Positions 13,768 to 25,591 of a stretch of 64,000 bases of DNA are shown in pieces. This DNA is from Trichoplax sp. H2. Its lineage: Eukaryota > Placozoa > Uniplacotomia > Trichoplacea. The stretch's first letter is position 1. The number at the start of each line of letters is the position of its first letter. The notes below the pieces were generated by a model that searched no databases, had not been told where the DNA came from, and worked only from the letters and a program-made list of their open reading frames with translations. Both the position numbers and the translations under genes were made by a program. The DNA is taken from contig NOWV01000003.1 in the NCBI GenBank assembly GCA_003344405.1, forward strand, positions 744,001-808,000. The letters are read 5' to 3'.

Positions 13768-16015
13768 CTAGATATTATCCATTTCAAGATGATGGGGAGC
13801 AATAATCCTACTCTTCTTTGACTTTAATGCAACTCCTGAACTCGGTGATGCAACAACTACGGGCCTATAACCATTCTCAGGGCGAAATTCGACAACTTTC
13901 AAGTTCGTCCTATCCGAAAGTTGCTGAAAGGTTTCCTGTAATTTTGATTTAAAAGTGAGTTTCAGTAACTTCATTCAGACACTGATGGGAATCGGTCAAT
14001 GAATGATACAGTATCATATCGATCAATTAAGTCAAACTTAGTACACTTTACCTGACATTGTAAAGCTTTAAAAGCCGCATGGATGATATTGCCAGGATTT
14101 GTCGAACCAATTACTTTCGCTCTTAAATCGGCTATACCCGCTAATTCACAAATTGAAGTAATTGCCCTATGACACCGTAACCCTTCACCTGTAATTTGAA
14201 ATAATTAAGTCATATCAATACTACACTGACGAATCCTTAATATATCATGAAGAAATTCGTGTTTACCTTTTGATCGCTTTTCCATTTTAACATGCGTCTT
14301 CTTATACTTTGTTTTAATATCATGAAAAACTAGCAGTAAGGTAAAATGTTTAAATTTAATTTTAACGCCAGCAACAGAGTGTAAGAAACTGCAGGATATG
14401 AAGCAGCAATAGGTGATAATTAGTTAATAACTTACTTGTATGTCCGTCACATCTATCGACGTGACATAAATAATTTACAGCCCTGTTCTTAGCCTACACA
14501 TGTATTGGATATTTATCATATATTAATTAAGCTTTCGAAATAGTTCTATATATACTGAAATTGCTTAAGCAAATTAGGCACTAAAAATATTTATCTATTA
14601 ATTAATACTGTAATATAAAGTATTCATCAATCAATTCTAGAATGCAACCTTTCTGAGAGCAGTTCTAACATCCTGTCCTTTACCGAAAGCATAGCCTAGA
14701 GGAAAGTAACGAATGGATAAAACTTTTTCAATATAAGAAATAGTTTTAAATATAGGAGGTAAACTAACAATTTCTGCTTTAGTCAAGTTCACGCATCATT
14801 TCTATTAATTACACACCAATTGCTCCATTTTTATTGCCGACAATTACTAATGCTCTCATTCTAGATCGTTTTCCCCCAGACGTCTGATTTGTAACTCTCC
14901 TCAGCTAGATAAACAGTAAACAGACAATTAAAAAGTTGCTATAATCCAGAATTAATATTGCAATAGTCCAATTATATTTAAGGGCCATAATATTGAAATC
15001 CCTATACCTCGATGCACGTCGAATAAAATTCATCCAAAATAGCTAATGATAATTAAAAATCATCCAAAATAAATGATTTAATATACCAAAATAGATACAG
15101 AAATAACACTTTACGTGTATGGATTAAAAATTTTACTTCCGTCTGGTGCTGCAGGCGAGCCAAGACTGCGACCGCCCCACCCGAAACCTGTCCATCCTCT
15201 ACCCAAATCCTTCTTTAGCGTCGACCTATAATTATCTACTCTAGGACTGAACGATGGCTGATCTTCCTGGTGTTCCTCAGTAGATGAGAGACTCGTACGT
15301 TTTCCCAATTTAGTACTTTCTAAAGGAGCATTATAGCCCGGCCATTTAAACTTATCCACTGCAGCATTGAAATCAACTGCCTTCTTCTTAACTCTTGTAC
15401 CACGTCGTCCACGACCTCCTGTTGCTGCTTTTCTTAAAATATTAAATTCATCTAAAAAATTAAATTATATAGTTATTTGGGTGACTATTATTACACGTAA
15501 GGGATAAATATTTCTCAAGGTCAAGAAATGAGAAATGTAAGTAAGTACCTTGATAAAGTACTCAAATCCTATATAATATGCTTACAATACAATTAATGTC
15601 TAACATCTACAGTATACGCGTTAAACATTAAAATATTGCTTCCTATCATCCACCGTTGACCACTATAGCACTGTAAACTCACATGCAAGTAGCGTACAAG
15701 AAAATCCTTAAGTAGTCTGAACAATTTTACTTGATCTTCTATAACTAAGCTACAAATTTACTGTATAGGTACTAAAATCATATTACAGTAAGCGTACGAT
15801 TATAAGTATCTAAATTTGTATCAACGGAAAAAACATGAATAAAATCCTACTGAATTATTAATCTTTAGCCTTTCTAAACCAGTAGAATACCCTACAATTG
15901 GGTTCGCTACTGAGCACTGAGCTATTTTGAGATAGAGTATATTACCAGGGTACCTAAAAAAGTGCACAATACGTATGTCGTACGGTTGTGCCAGCACTAC
16001 TATACAGACAGGCAT
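13768..16015 (-). CDS. MRPS5: Mitochondrial small ribosomal subunit protein uS5m
   Basis: This is the mitochondrial S5 protein of the small ribosomal subunit, near the mRNA entry and decoding region. Phase-consistent exons on the minus strand are 15451-15137, 15042-15008, 14904-14817, 14695-14649, 14493-14436, 14329-14267, 14188-14052 and 13935-13768, giving about 303 residues. Landmarks in order are GGRGRRGTRVKKK (family GARKGRGKRTKKK), GRGWTGFGWGGRSLG, the S5 domain MRALVVIGNKNGAIG and AFGKGQDVRTALRKAKNRAV, then FHDIKTKYKKTHVKM, GEGLRCHRAITSICELAGI and C-terminal VVEFRPENGYRPVVVASP. The 5' end is uncertain: an open stretch at 15832-15951 ending FYSCFF resembles the SFF segment before the glycine/arginine-rich region and could be exon 1 with the targeting peptide, starting as far up as 16015. 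It is head-to-head with COX16. Confidence 0.9.
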
Positions 16016-16474
16016 CCATATACTCTACGACAAATATACATTCAAAAATATTCCTACAACACACATTACTACGTGATCTACTGTACTAAGCTTTTCCTGT
16101 TGTATACTTACGTCTCGTCAAGGCTGTCGTATAATTTCGCTGATCAAGCGGAGTGTAGAGACAATTTAGGCTTGCAACACGATAGATATTTTCACATTTT
16201 GCAATGGAACCACGGACATTGCTCACAATTGCAGATACTTTATAACAAATTGATGTAAAACGAAGTCCGGTTAGCATTACTTGCAAATACTGTCGATTTT
16301 AGGTCGTAGTAATAACCCTCAATTAGATATCCACGAAGCAATATTGCAAGTACACGACAACTGGCAATGAGTTTTCCAACACTGGTCCTTACACAAGACT
16401 TTGTACTAAACCTCTGCTTTGTGCTTATTGTGCTGCATGTACAGTAGATCAACATTACTATGCGTTTGTACCGT

Positions 16475-16605
16475 ACTTTCTGTACTGTACTCTAGGTCGC
16501 AGGTGCGGTTTGCAGGCTGATCTTAATCTCTCTGCAACGAATGTTTCAGTATAGTACAGTACCGTACAGTACAGAGTCTCTACTGTACAGTGTACAGTAC
16601 TGTAA
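16475..16605. repeat. (GTACW)n repeat cluster between MRPS5 and COX16
   Basis: Runs such as GTACTTTCTGTACTGTACTC and AGTACAGTACCGTACAGTAC lie in the divergent intergenic region, about 460-590 bp upstream of the putative MRPS5 5' exon. Smaller runs are at 17048-17064 and 17288-17301 on the COX16 side. The remainder of 16016-17537 holds only chance open frames. Confidence 0.8.
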
Positions 16606-17409
16606 ACGAAAAGTGTTCCGATTTAGAAATCATTTTCCAGTTCCAAATCCTCCTTGGAGTCGTGAACATCAGTATTCTACACTCTCAACGTTCAACAGCT
16701 GTTTCTCGCCTTTATTACAAACCCTGGTTTTAGAAAAGAGTTTAAATCCTTATTAGTTTTGGGCGATATGCTGATCTATTTTGATGACGATTTATCAACT
16801 GCGACAGGTTGACAATTCAGTCCAGACTGCATAGTAACCGTAACTGCTGCTACATTGCCCAGCTAAAATCCCTAGATCTAATCAAAAACTACTATAGCAA
16901 CGAATCCTGCGAATTGAATACATTGATATTTAATGATTACATACTGTATAGTTTTAAAAAATTTAAATTGGGCAGCTCAAACAAAGTGAAGATATACGGT
17001 GCTACACAGTTACTGTAGTCAGAGAGCCTTGGAGGGATTTACGCACTCTACTGTACACGGTACCTCAAATTGCACAACATATTCAGATAAAATAAATTGA
17101 TTACAAGGTCCTGTGAAAGACTCTTATGATACTTGTGTTCGCGTAATACATAAACTGAAACTTTAATCATTACATGATCATACAAAGGTATGGCATAATG
17201 CACTTGAAATTGATTCTAGTTATTTGTAATTTCATAAATTTCTTATAATTCTAGAATTCTGAAAATCCTATACTTCTACCACTATTACTGTACTGTACAT
17301 GACGTAAAAGTATACAGAACAGATAGGATTAGAATACACTACCCACGATAATTACAGTATAATTTCTGCTATAACCTAGCATACAATACGTATTCGAGTA
17401 TACAGTAAG

Positions 17410-17462
17410 CCATGGACTACTAAGAAAGACCTTTTTTAGTTCCATGAGTAAGCCCATCGAAA
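17410..17462. repeat. Short hairpin element, copy 2
   Basis: CATGGACTACTAAGAAAG and CTTTTTTAGTTCCATG form an imperfect inverted repeat, followed by ATCGAAA. It matches the layout and much of the sequence of 12767-12818. It lies about 75 bp upstream of the COX16 start codon, probably in its promoter or 5' leader. Confidence 0.5.
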
Positions 17463-17537
17463 TTTGTGCATACTTGCGAAGATATAATTTGATTATATCT
17501 CAAACTTAAGCAAAGTAAATCAATAATTCAATTCTAG

Positions 17538-18408
17538 ATGGCAAACTGGCAAAGAATTAAGACTCAGCTTCGTCGGAATAAGTTTATGATGTATGGTCTA
17601 CCGATGTTTGTAAGTAGTTCATTATAAAGCGTTTACGGCATTTAGAATTTGCAAAGTTTAAAATATACCAGTCATTTCACTATTTGGTCGCTACAAACGA
17701 CCTACGGCTGTCATTACTAGATTACGAAAGCTTGTAAACTTTAATGTCATAGCAATCATATCTACAAATTTAACTAAATTTACAACTGTTTACACAGATT
17801 TTAGTCATAGCAGGTTCATTCGGCTTAAAGGAATTTACAGAACTGAAGTATAATATCAGAGATGAAAAGATCCGAACTGTACGTAGATAAAATGACTGAC
17901 TAATATTGTAAACTTTATAAACAATTTTAATAAATGTACAATGTACATATATGCGTATCTTAAACGTTATTTCATTTAACAACTACTTATGATATAACAC
18001 TTTAGTTTTCTAGTTACTACAAAATTATAAAAAATTACTGTTATTATGCTGTTATAGTCATGACTTTATGAATTAATACTTACTGTTGCATGTATGAAAT
18101 GCAGTTAACGGCAGAAGAAAAGCTTGCATTACACCAAAAAGGCAAAAAAAAGACTCTAGAAGAAGTGTACGAGGCAAGCCTAATACGTACAGTTAATCAA
18201 ATGCCACAATACTACTTGTAGCTTTGCTAATAGTAATATACACTTTCGTAACTTTGGCAATCATCTTTACCTTATTTAAAGAATAATTCTTACTCGCTCT
18301 ATTCTTTTACTTGTGTAGAATACTATGAAAGAATTAGACATTGAACACTGGGTGAATAAACGAGGCCCACGTCCTTGGGAATCAAAAGCAGATAGAACTG
18401 ACTCCTAA
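17538..18408 (+). CDS. COX16: Cytochrome c oxidase assembly protein COX16
   Basis: COX16 is a small inner-mitochondrial-membrane protein that helps mature the COX2 copper site of complex IV. Four exons (17538-17609, 17798-17878, 18105-18173, 18319-18408) give 103 residues; the human protein has 106. The reading starts MANWQRIKTQLRRNKF, continues with a single membrane segment (GLPMF-ILVIAGSFGLKEF) and a basic/acidic helix with EEVYE, and ends with the family signature WVNKRGPRPWE. The third intron begins with GC: TACGAG is followed by GCAAGC, the preferred GC-donor context. Use of a GT three codons earlier would drop VYE, which aligns with the conserved EYE of other COX16 proteins, so the GC site is preferred. 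Confidence 0.95.
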
Positions 18409-18641
18409 AACGAGAAATCTAGAAAAAATCATTTATACCATATTTTAGCCTTCTTATACAAATACACTTACATTCAATACAACATAAGCTTGGTAATTTT
18501 CATAGATTTATTATTACAACTATTATATTAAACACTATTATACATAGCATTAATTACGTATAACGTCATACCGTTTGCCCTCACAGATACGTAAACTAAC
18601 TAAGCAAAATCATTCTTACAATTATATATGTTATATATACG

Positions 18642-18740
18642 ATGCGAATCCCTATTTCATTAATTGTTATTGCAATTATTGCAATAGTCGGCACTACTGT
18701 TGGAAAATATTTGCATGATGAACAAATTAAAGTTGTTTAA
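18642..18740 (+). CDS. Possible 32-residue single-pass membrane microprotein
   Basis: A short open frame begins MRIPISLIVIAIIAIVG, an unbroken hydrophobic helix, followed by TTVGKYLHDEQIKVV and a stop. The layout (short N-terminus, one membrane helix, polar tail) is that of small mitochondrial or ER membrane proteins. I do not recognise the family. It lies 230 bp after COX16 on the same strand. In AT-rich DNA hydrophobic open frames arise by chance, so it stays tentative. Confidence 0.3.
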   Translation: MRIPISLIVIAIIAIVGTTVGKYLHDEQIKVV

Positions 18741-19930
18741 ATACATAGAAACGAGTTCCTAATTACTATGATATAAAATATATGTTCTACTAGCATATAA
18801 TACAAGACTCATGAAGATATAACTTAATTACGCAGTAGAACTGCAGTTCCTGTGTAGTTCTCTATTAATTTTAATTCATTCCATTTCATACTAAACTATA
18901 GAGTCTCCAACAATAGGTAAAACGACATTGTATTCATATTAATGCTTACTCCATGAAAGTTCAAGATCACCGTACCGTATTCAGACCTCGACCACAGGAT
19001 GGTCCAAAATTTAGTAACAAATGCCTTATACATGCTATAGGTGTGATTAATTTTTATTATTCGACCCCAATTACATAATTTTGATTTAGGAATGGATTCA
19101 ATATTATCACTACATCAATAGTTTGGATGGATAGTAAAGCATGATCGACTTAATATTGCATAACCATAGTAATAATATATAAATTTATACGGTATGCTAC
19201 GCTATCAAGCGATTAAAAAAGCTATGGGCTACATCATTTCAGTATAACTGCAAATATCATAATCAAGATTATAATATACACTTACTATAACATAATACTG
19301 ATATAACTCGAAATGTAGTAAATAGTATCACCGTGATATTCTTTACATAAATTGTGTCATAAATGTAGGCAATTTCCATTTACTTACACGAAGTGACTAC
19401 ATTGATAATGCTAAAAGTTTACATCTGATAAAGTGACAATATGTTAATTGTTTAAATGTTTCGTAAATGTATCATGATATAATTTAAAATCGGAGACTGT
19501 ACTGTTTTAATATACGCGTAAATATCTGTCTTTATCATCTTTACAATAGCTACGATCGTATTTATCAAGTATAGTATAGTAGCAGTTATTTTAATCATTC
19601 TTATAATATCTATTGCACAAATCCTTGTGCTTTATGTTAGCTAAAGAGACACCATATATTAAATGCTAAAAGTTCTTATCGACCATAGAGTAATAGAATT
19701 GAAGTAGCTTATAGATACTGCGAAGTAACTTTTGATGCATGTATAATAGCTAATCTATTGCAGATGTTAAATATACAATAAATCATAAAGAAGCAAAAAA
19801 TTGAATTCTTAATCAATTTCGGTTAAAATTCGGTACTGAATAAGTAATAAAGTTTCAAGATCACTTCTACATTAGTACCAAACCGTAAAACTAGATGGTT
19901 TCTAAATACTTTTTATTATCTAATGTCATT
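18741..19930. other. Convergent intergenic region COX16 / bHLH
   Basis: AT-rich with no exon-like stretch seen. It contains only isolated TACTGTA-type words and no dense repeat. Confidence 0.5.
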
Positions 19931-20485
19931 TCATAATAAAGAAGTTGATGAAGAAGATGTGATACTTGATTCGCTTTTTAAATCTTCGGAGGTATGATGT
20001 AACGCAGTAGATAATGCTCCAATGTAGTTAATTGCTAATCGTAAAGTTGTAATTTTATCCAAGCGGCCATCAGGTGTCGGATAATACGGTACAACTTTCC
20101 TTAATTCATCAAAAGCTAAATTCATTAATTTCATGCGCTTCCTTTCGCGACAATTTGCTTTACGCCGGCGATATCGAGATAATTTTCGCGGTTCTGGTAA
20201 TCCAGTTTCACTATCCCCAGCAGTATTTGCGTCTAACTGAGATAAAATCATTTCTCGTGTTGTTGTTGATCTTTTCCGAAAATTATAAGATCCTCCGCTA
20301 GGTGACTGAGGTGTCTTAATTCTTCTACCTTGACCAGTTTTACTCGATTCGTGGTTATTGCTTAGTTGGTTTTTATTTCTATCAATCAAATTAGATGATG
20401 CGTCCACAGAAGGGGCCATTGTCGTTATATTAGTATTTTTTGCTGTTGCTAGTGCAGTTTTTCTTCCTTTAGAAGCTTTTATCAT
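19931..20485 (-). CDS. Group A basic helix-loop-helix transcription factor (Atonal-superfamily-like)
   Basis: Single-exon gene. From the preferred start at 20485 (MIKASKGRK) it encodes 184 residues; an in-frame ATG at 20554 would add 23. The bHLH domain lies near residues 108-165. Basic region [13 protein letters not shown] carries the R-E-R core with Glu for E-box (CANNTG) binding; helix 1 is [14 protein letters not shown], a short loop with TPDGRLDKI follows, and helix 2 is [17 protein letters not shown]. This resembles Atonal, Neurogenin, Fer3 and Olig relatives, but no single vertebrate family stands out. The N-terminus is Ser/Asn/Lys-rich and the C-terminus ends in a Ser/Thr run. It would act in the nucleus, probably as a heterodimer with an E protein. 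Lack of introns contrasts with all neighbours. Confidence 0.88.
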   Translation of the reverse strand: MIKASKGRKTALATAKNTNITTMAPSVDASSNLIDRNKNQLSNNHESSKTGQGRRIKTPQSPSGGSYNFRKRSTTTREMILSQLDANTAGDSETGLPEPRKLSRYRRRKANCRERKRMKLMNLAFDELRKVVPYYPTPDGRLDKITTLRLAINYIGALSTALHHTSEDLKSESSITSSSSTSLL

Positions 20486-23400
20486 ATTTGAAAGAAATAA
20501 AATAATGTTATCCTTGTTATAAACCAAGCCAAAATTAGTTAATTTTCTAAGCAACTAATCTGATTGGTATTTTAAAGCGAAAAATGCTTGCTTAAAGAAT
20601 TATTACGCTATCACGATAAAAGAAATAATGTAATACGAAATATCAGAATTATTAAATGTAGTAGATCTTGCGCTAAATGAAAATGGCGAGTAAAGGATAG
20701 ACTAAACGATAAGAGATGAGCAATTAAGCGATATGATGGCTTGTTTTCCCTTCAACCCTTCAATATATAAATATCCGGTCGTGACAATCGGTAAGAACTG
20801 ATTACAAAATTAATGTAGTATTCCTTAAAATAATTTATTTGCCTGGCGTATGGTTTGATTGTATTTTATGATAATGCACGAGAAGTTGATTGAATATCAT
20901 CATAAAGGTTAAAACATATACAGATATGTCGCTTTCCTACAGTACTAAATCCTTTGAAAACAAAAATTGTGCCTGTAAGGAATAAATTTATATCATAAAG
21001 AACAGATGGAACCAGAGGGAAATAAATCTAAAATTTATTTACTGTCAATTGTTATCAATTTTTTTATTATGTGCTGTGGCATGATGTTATTAATACTACC
21101 GTTAGAAATGGATTAATCATCATATTTCTAAATTGTAACTATTAGTATTAGTACTTGATGGAGTGATTAAATTTTTAAGATTGAAAAAAAACAATAGTTA
21201 CGACAATAACGGTAGCATCGATTATACGATAATTTAATGTAAATATTAAAGCTATAGTAGTTATATACTGTAGTAATTGCACTATCGATGAATTCGTGAT
21301 AACAATACTCCTAATGTGAATAAATACCATATTGAAATGTATACGTAGGATGAGTATCAATGCCGCGATTAGTTGCATTTAATACCTTTATAGTAACGAT
21401 AGCCACGATACCCTGTTAAGGCCCTCGAGTTAGCATATAAAGATATTCATCATTAATAATTACTGTTCATGTATCACTGCTAGACAATATACCTTATATG
21501 TCGGATATTATCCACTCAGCACTATTGTACTATTAGCATGCTAAATGTTATTAATATGCAGATTACATGCAAATAAATCCGCACAGTCTATTTCAGAGAC
21601 AGATAGATAGACATATCTGAATGGAGGTGTTACTTACTGTAATGCTATGGAAAAGGAAAACATGTTCAAAAAGTTGAACAATGCTAATTATAAATTAATA
21701 GCAACAATAATCTACTGGGTAACTTCAAATCATATACAGTTACTAACAAATCAAATAGCATATTAATTTTTAGATTGAAAATGAATCATTCATTATTCAA
21801 TCGATCTCTCTGTAACGGAAGAAACACTATCATTTCATTTCCAATATTCAGGGCGATACGAGTATATCAAAAATAATTAAAACTGTACTGTATAGTATTC
21901 GGCTGTAAGTTCGTAACAGATACAGTATTATGCCTTTTGCTATGATAGATTGTGCATAGTAGCCATCAGTTAATCTATTTATTTTAATAATATCTATATT
22001 TATGATTGTACAGGAAATAGTGAAATTTCTAACTCTACAAGAGATAGTTGCGTTAAATCATAATGAACTATCGATCAATACGAATGCATTAATTTACTAA
22101 AGTAATCATGATGTATTACAAAACCTAAACTTAACAGTAAAACACTTTGATTATAATTATCAAATACCACTGCATACAATGACATCAAATATTAAAATAG
22201 AATATCGTAACTTATTCAAAAATAATAAGTAAAGGAATACTATTTAATTATCTAACCTTGTGTTGAGGCGAAGTTTAATATAGATTAAATTTTATAAAAT
22301 TGATACCAAGGCTAGCTTTGCATAAATTGATAAAGACTATTCCAGAAATAGTGAAGAATCAATAGACCAGTATTTTAAAACTTACTGCGATGATACTAAC
22401 TATTTTTGATTGCAATCCGTAATCAAATGCAATAGTTTTTTTAACTGACGTTATAATGATTCGATTTGTGGTTCGTTACAGCTTTTAATAGAGTCTAAAC
22501 AAGAATAGTTAGCGATTATTGACATTGTCTTCTATTATTATCTCTATTGTCATTTTTAACTGAGGTAAAGCCATTATTTTCCATTGAGTGCATTGAGTCA
22601 GCTATTTTATTTTTGGTCGTAGACAACCATTACATAATAGACAGGCACTTGACATGTAATGAGTTAAAATATGAATATTTCAAAAACGTGTGTTACATTT
22701 CTCATCTGTTTTTACCGTTTCGCTACAACTGGCATTACGCTATTCATTTGAAACTATTGTTATGAATTAACTAGTAAGAGTATTAATCTTGTTGTTAAAA
22801 TCATGGTAGAATACATTACGAGAATGGTAACAGTTAAAACCAAAAAGATGACGAGATGGCAATCTTCTTATAGTTGAAAAAATAGAATTATTTGTGAAAT
22901 GAATCTTTCACATAATTACTGATTACAGAAAGTGTAAGATTTGATCATAATTAAAACTATAGCATGATGTATGATTACAAGGTATACGAAACCGAAATTG
23001 AATCAAGAAAATATTTAAAAATTTGAAATAAGAATGAACGATATTCAAACAAAAATAAGAAATATGTCTTCCTTCCTTTATACAATATATCACTATATGA
23101 CAGTCTATATCTTTGTTGACTGTAATATCATATGGAAAAATAGCTACAGTTAATTAATTACCCTTTTAAGTGCTTAAATATTATATAAAAAGTAACTTAT
23201 GTCCATAGAGTAATTGTTTTCTATCCTCTATTTGTCGTCACATATATCATTATTATTGTTGCCATCAATAATAACTGGGTAGCAGGTACCAGATATAATA
23301 ACATTAACCTAATATATAGCTAAGTAACCAGCATCATTTTAATATTATTTTTCTACCAGTATATCATGTCTAAGATAGACCACATTAAATTAATTCGTCA

Positions 23401-24984
23401 CTTTACCTTAATTTATTCTATTTTTGTTAATGACTGACCTTTGTTATCGTAGTGAGAGGTCCTTTAATGACTAGATTACATTCTTAATAACAATTCCATT
23501 GTTAAGCTGAGATTTGTTGTAGACTGTTGAATATAGGATTGATCATTTCTGTATTCATTCCTGATAGCAACATGCCTAGAAGGGACTTAATCAAATACAT
23601 CCCATTTTTATTCATCTAATACGAACCTATTCAAAAGTACTCAACTTGAATAGCATCACATTAATCATTAAATGTCAGAAATTATGACAAGACTAATCAT
23701 AATAAGACCTTGCGGGTAGGAGAAAAGTTGACAAGTTGATTCAACATAAAGACAATAATGACAAGGGCACGTTTTATTTTACTACTTTCTTCCTGCTTCC
23801 TTGCGTCATCTAAATTGAAGTTGATTTCATACAATGAAAGTAGAAGAGTGAAAAATCCTCACTTATTAAAACCGTATAAGTAAATCTAGTCGAAAAATTC
23901 GGAAATACAATTCTAATTAAAAGGGTGGAAGTTACTCTTAATTTTAACACTTGCTTTATGATCGGCATCGATATAATAAAATTTTTTTTAACATACAAAT
24001 AGAAGCTATTAACGAATATAATTTGTTGCATTAAATATGGTATTATCATAATAGTAATTGCCTACTTGAGTAGATCTACGGTATCTCTTTCTTTCTACAT
24101 GGTGTTATTTATATTAGTTTACTATCACTTTAGATTTGTTCGGAATGAAGGCTGATTGTAAACGCTCACGCGATGTGCAAAACTATTCTTCTTTGCTAAC
24201 TTTGTATTAAATCATTTAAATTTTATCAGTATAAATCAGATTAGTAATAGCAACAACTAGAAATAGTATTAACAAGATAAAGATAAACCTTAGTGAGTAC
24301 AGAAGATAATCGCCTATTATAAATAAAAGCAATGAAAACTGAATCACCAATACTGCAGCAAAAGGAGAGCCTTATCTTATTAGATACCCAATAAATTTTG
24401 ACTAAAAATGTCACTTCGATCAAATAAATCCTTATGACCCATTAAATTAGTATGCATCTGCTAAGTTAGAAAATGGGTAGTCACATCCAGATTATTTCAT
24501 TACTTGCACATTAATTGGATTGACATGCAAGTGTGAATTTGAATTATAAATATTATATTGATTATATTATTGCTTTTACTTAGTTACGCCTGTGTTTATA
24601 TTTGTTGTATACTATTAGCCTGATTCAAAGTTTTATTTTCCTATTCGCTATATCGAACTTAGTAAATATACGTACATCTAATGACTTAAAAAGATAGTCC
24701 AACACTGAATCACTTCTACAGTATATACTGGAATGGCGCAAACATTGGAAGACGAATATAGATATTCAACTGATTATTAATTCTTTTCCAAACTAACCCA
24801 ATTTGAAAAATTTGTTAGTCCGAATTGCTTGTAATTATTGATTCCTGTTAATCGGTTAGAGTGGTCTGATTTTATTTGTATACATTAGCCACAAGACGCA
24901 GATTAATGGCGTGCAACATAGCATTCTTTTTACTGCCATCAACACACGACCAGCACGCTAACCACTCAATTAAAATGCTACCGT

Positions 24985-25169
24985 TATCTATTGTTTCCTA
25001 TTGTGATAACTGACCTTACCTGTGAGCACATATTCCTAACTTCAATAATAGATGCTGTTATAAATAAAAGTAAACTTAATATCATCACCCGAATTCATTG
25101 GTCTGCCAATGCGATCAATGATATTGTCCGGAATGTATTTGTTTGACTCTCATACGCAACTATACTAGT
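24985..25169 (+). repeat. 185-bp direct repeat, copy left of gap
   Basis: It begins TATCTATTGTTTCC and ends ACTATACTAGT. As far as I can read it is identical, base for base, to 25407-25591 on the other side of the N run. Confidence 0.95.
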
Positions 25170-25386
25170 GTAATGTAACTTAGTATTGTGATTGTAGACT
25201 GTTAGCCATGTGTAGTATAATGTACGGTAGATATTTATCCTAAGAGATATTTGGTAGCTGTAACTATAGACTGTAGTGGTAGAGACTCTATGCTAGAGTA
25301 CAGATGACTATATACAGTAAGCTGTTGAGTTACTAATATGGCTATAGGTAAAAATAGAACTGTAAATCATATATTAGGATATGGTT

Positions 25387-25406
25387 NNNNNNNNNNNNNN
25401 NNNNNN
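25387..25406. other. Assembly gap of exactly 20 N
   Basis: Twenty N bases. The same length is used at 58135-58154, so it is probably a placeholder rather than a measured gap. Confidence 0.98.
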
Positions 25407-25591
25407 TATCTATTGTTTCCTATTGTGATAACTGACCTTACCTGTGAGCACATATTCCTAACTTCAATAATAGATGCTGTTATAAATAAAAGTAAACTTA
25501 ATATCATCACCCGAATTCATTGGTCTGCCAATGCGATCAATGATATTGTCCGGAATGTATTTGTTTGACTCTCATACGCAACTATACTAGT
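25407..25591 (+). repeat. 185-bp direct repeat, copy right of gap
   Basis: Same 185 bp as 24985-25169, starting at the very first base after the gap. Downstream the two copies diverge at once (GTGTAATGT versus ACAGTACATG). Confidence 0.95.

Noticed and set aside
16086-16455. Overlapping open frames of 66-98 codons near 16 kb on both strands
   Set aside because: Mutually contradictory frames without family resemblance in the MRPS5/COX16 intergenic region; none joins to a known exon.
25338-25568. Open frame spanning the 20-N gap
   Set aside because: The frame exists only because the N run is a placeholder; the same codons after the gap are also found before it at 25006-25146.
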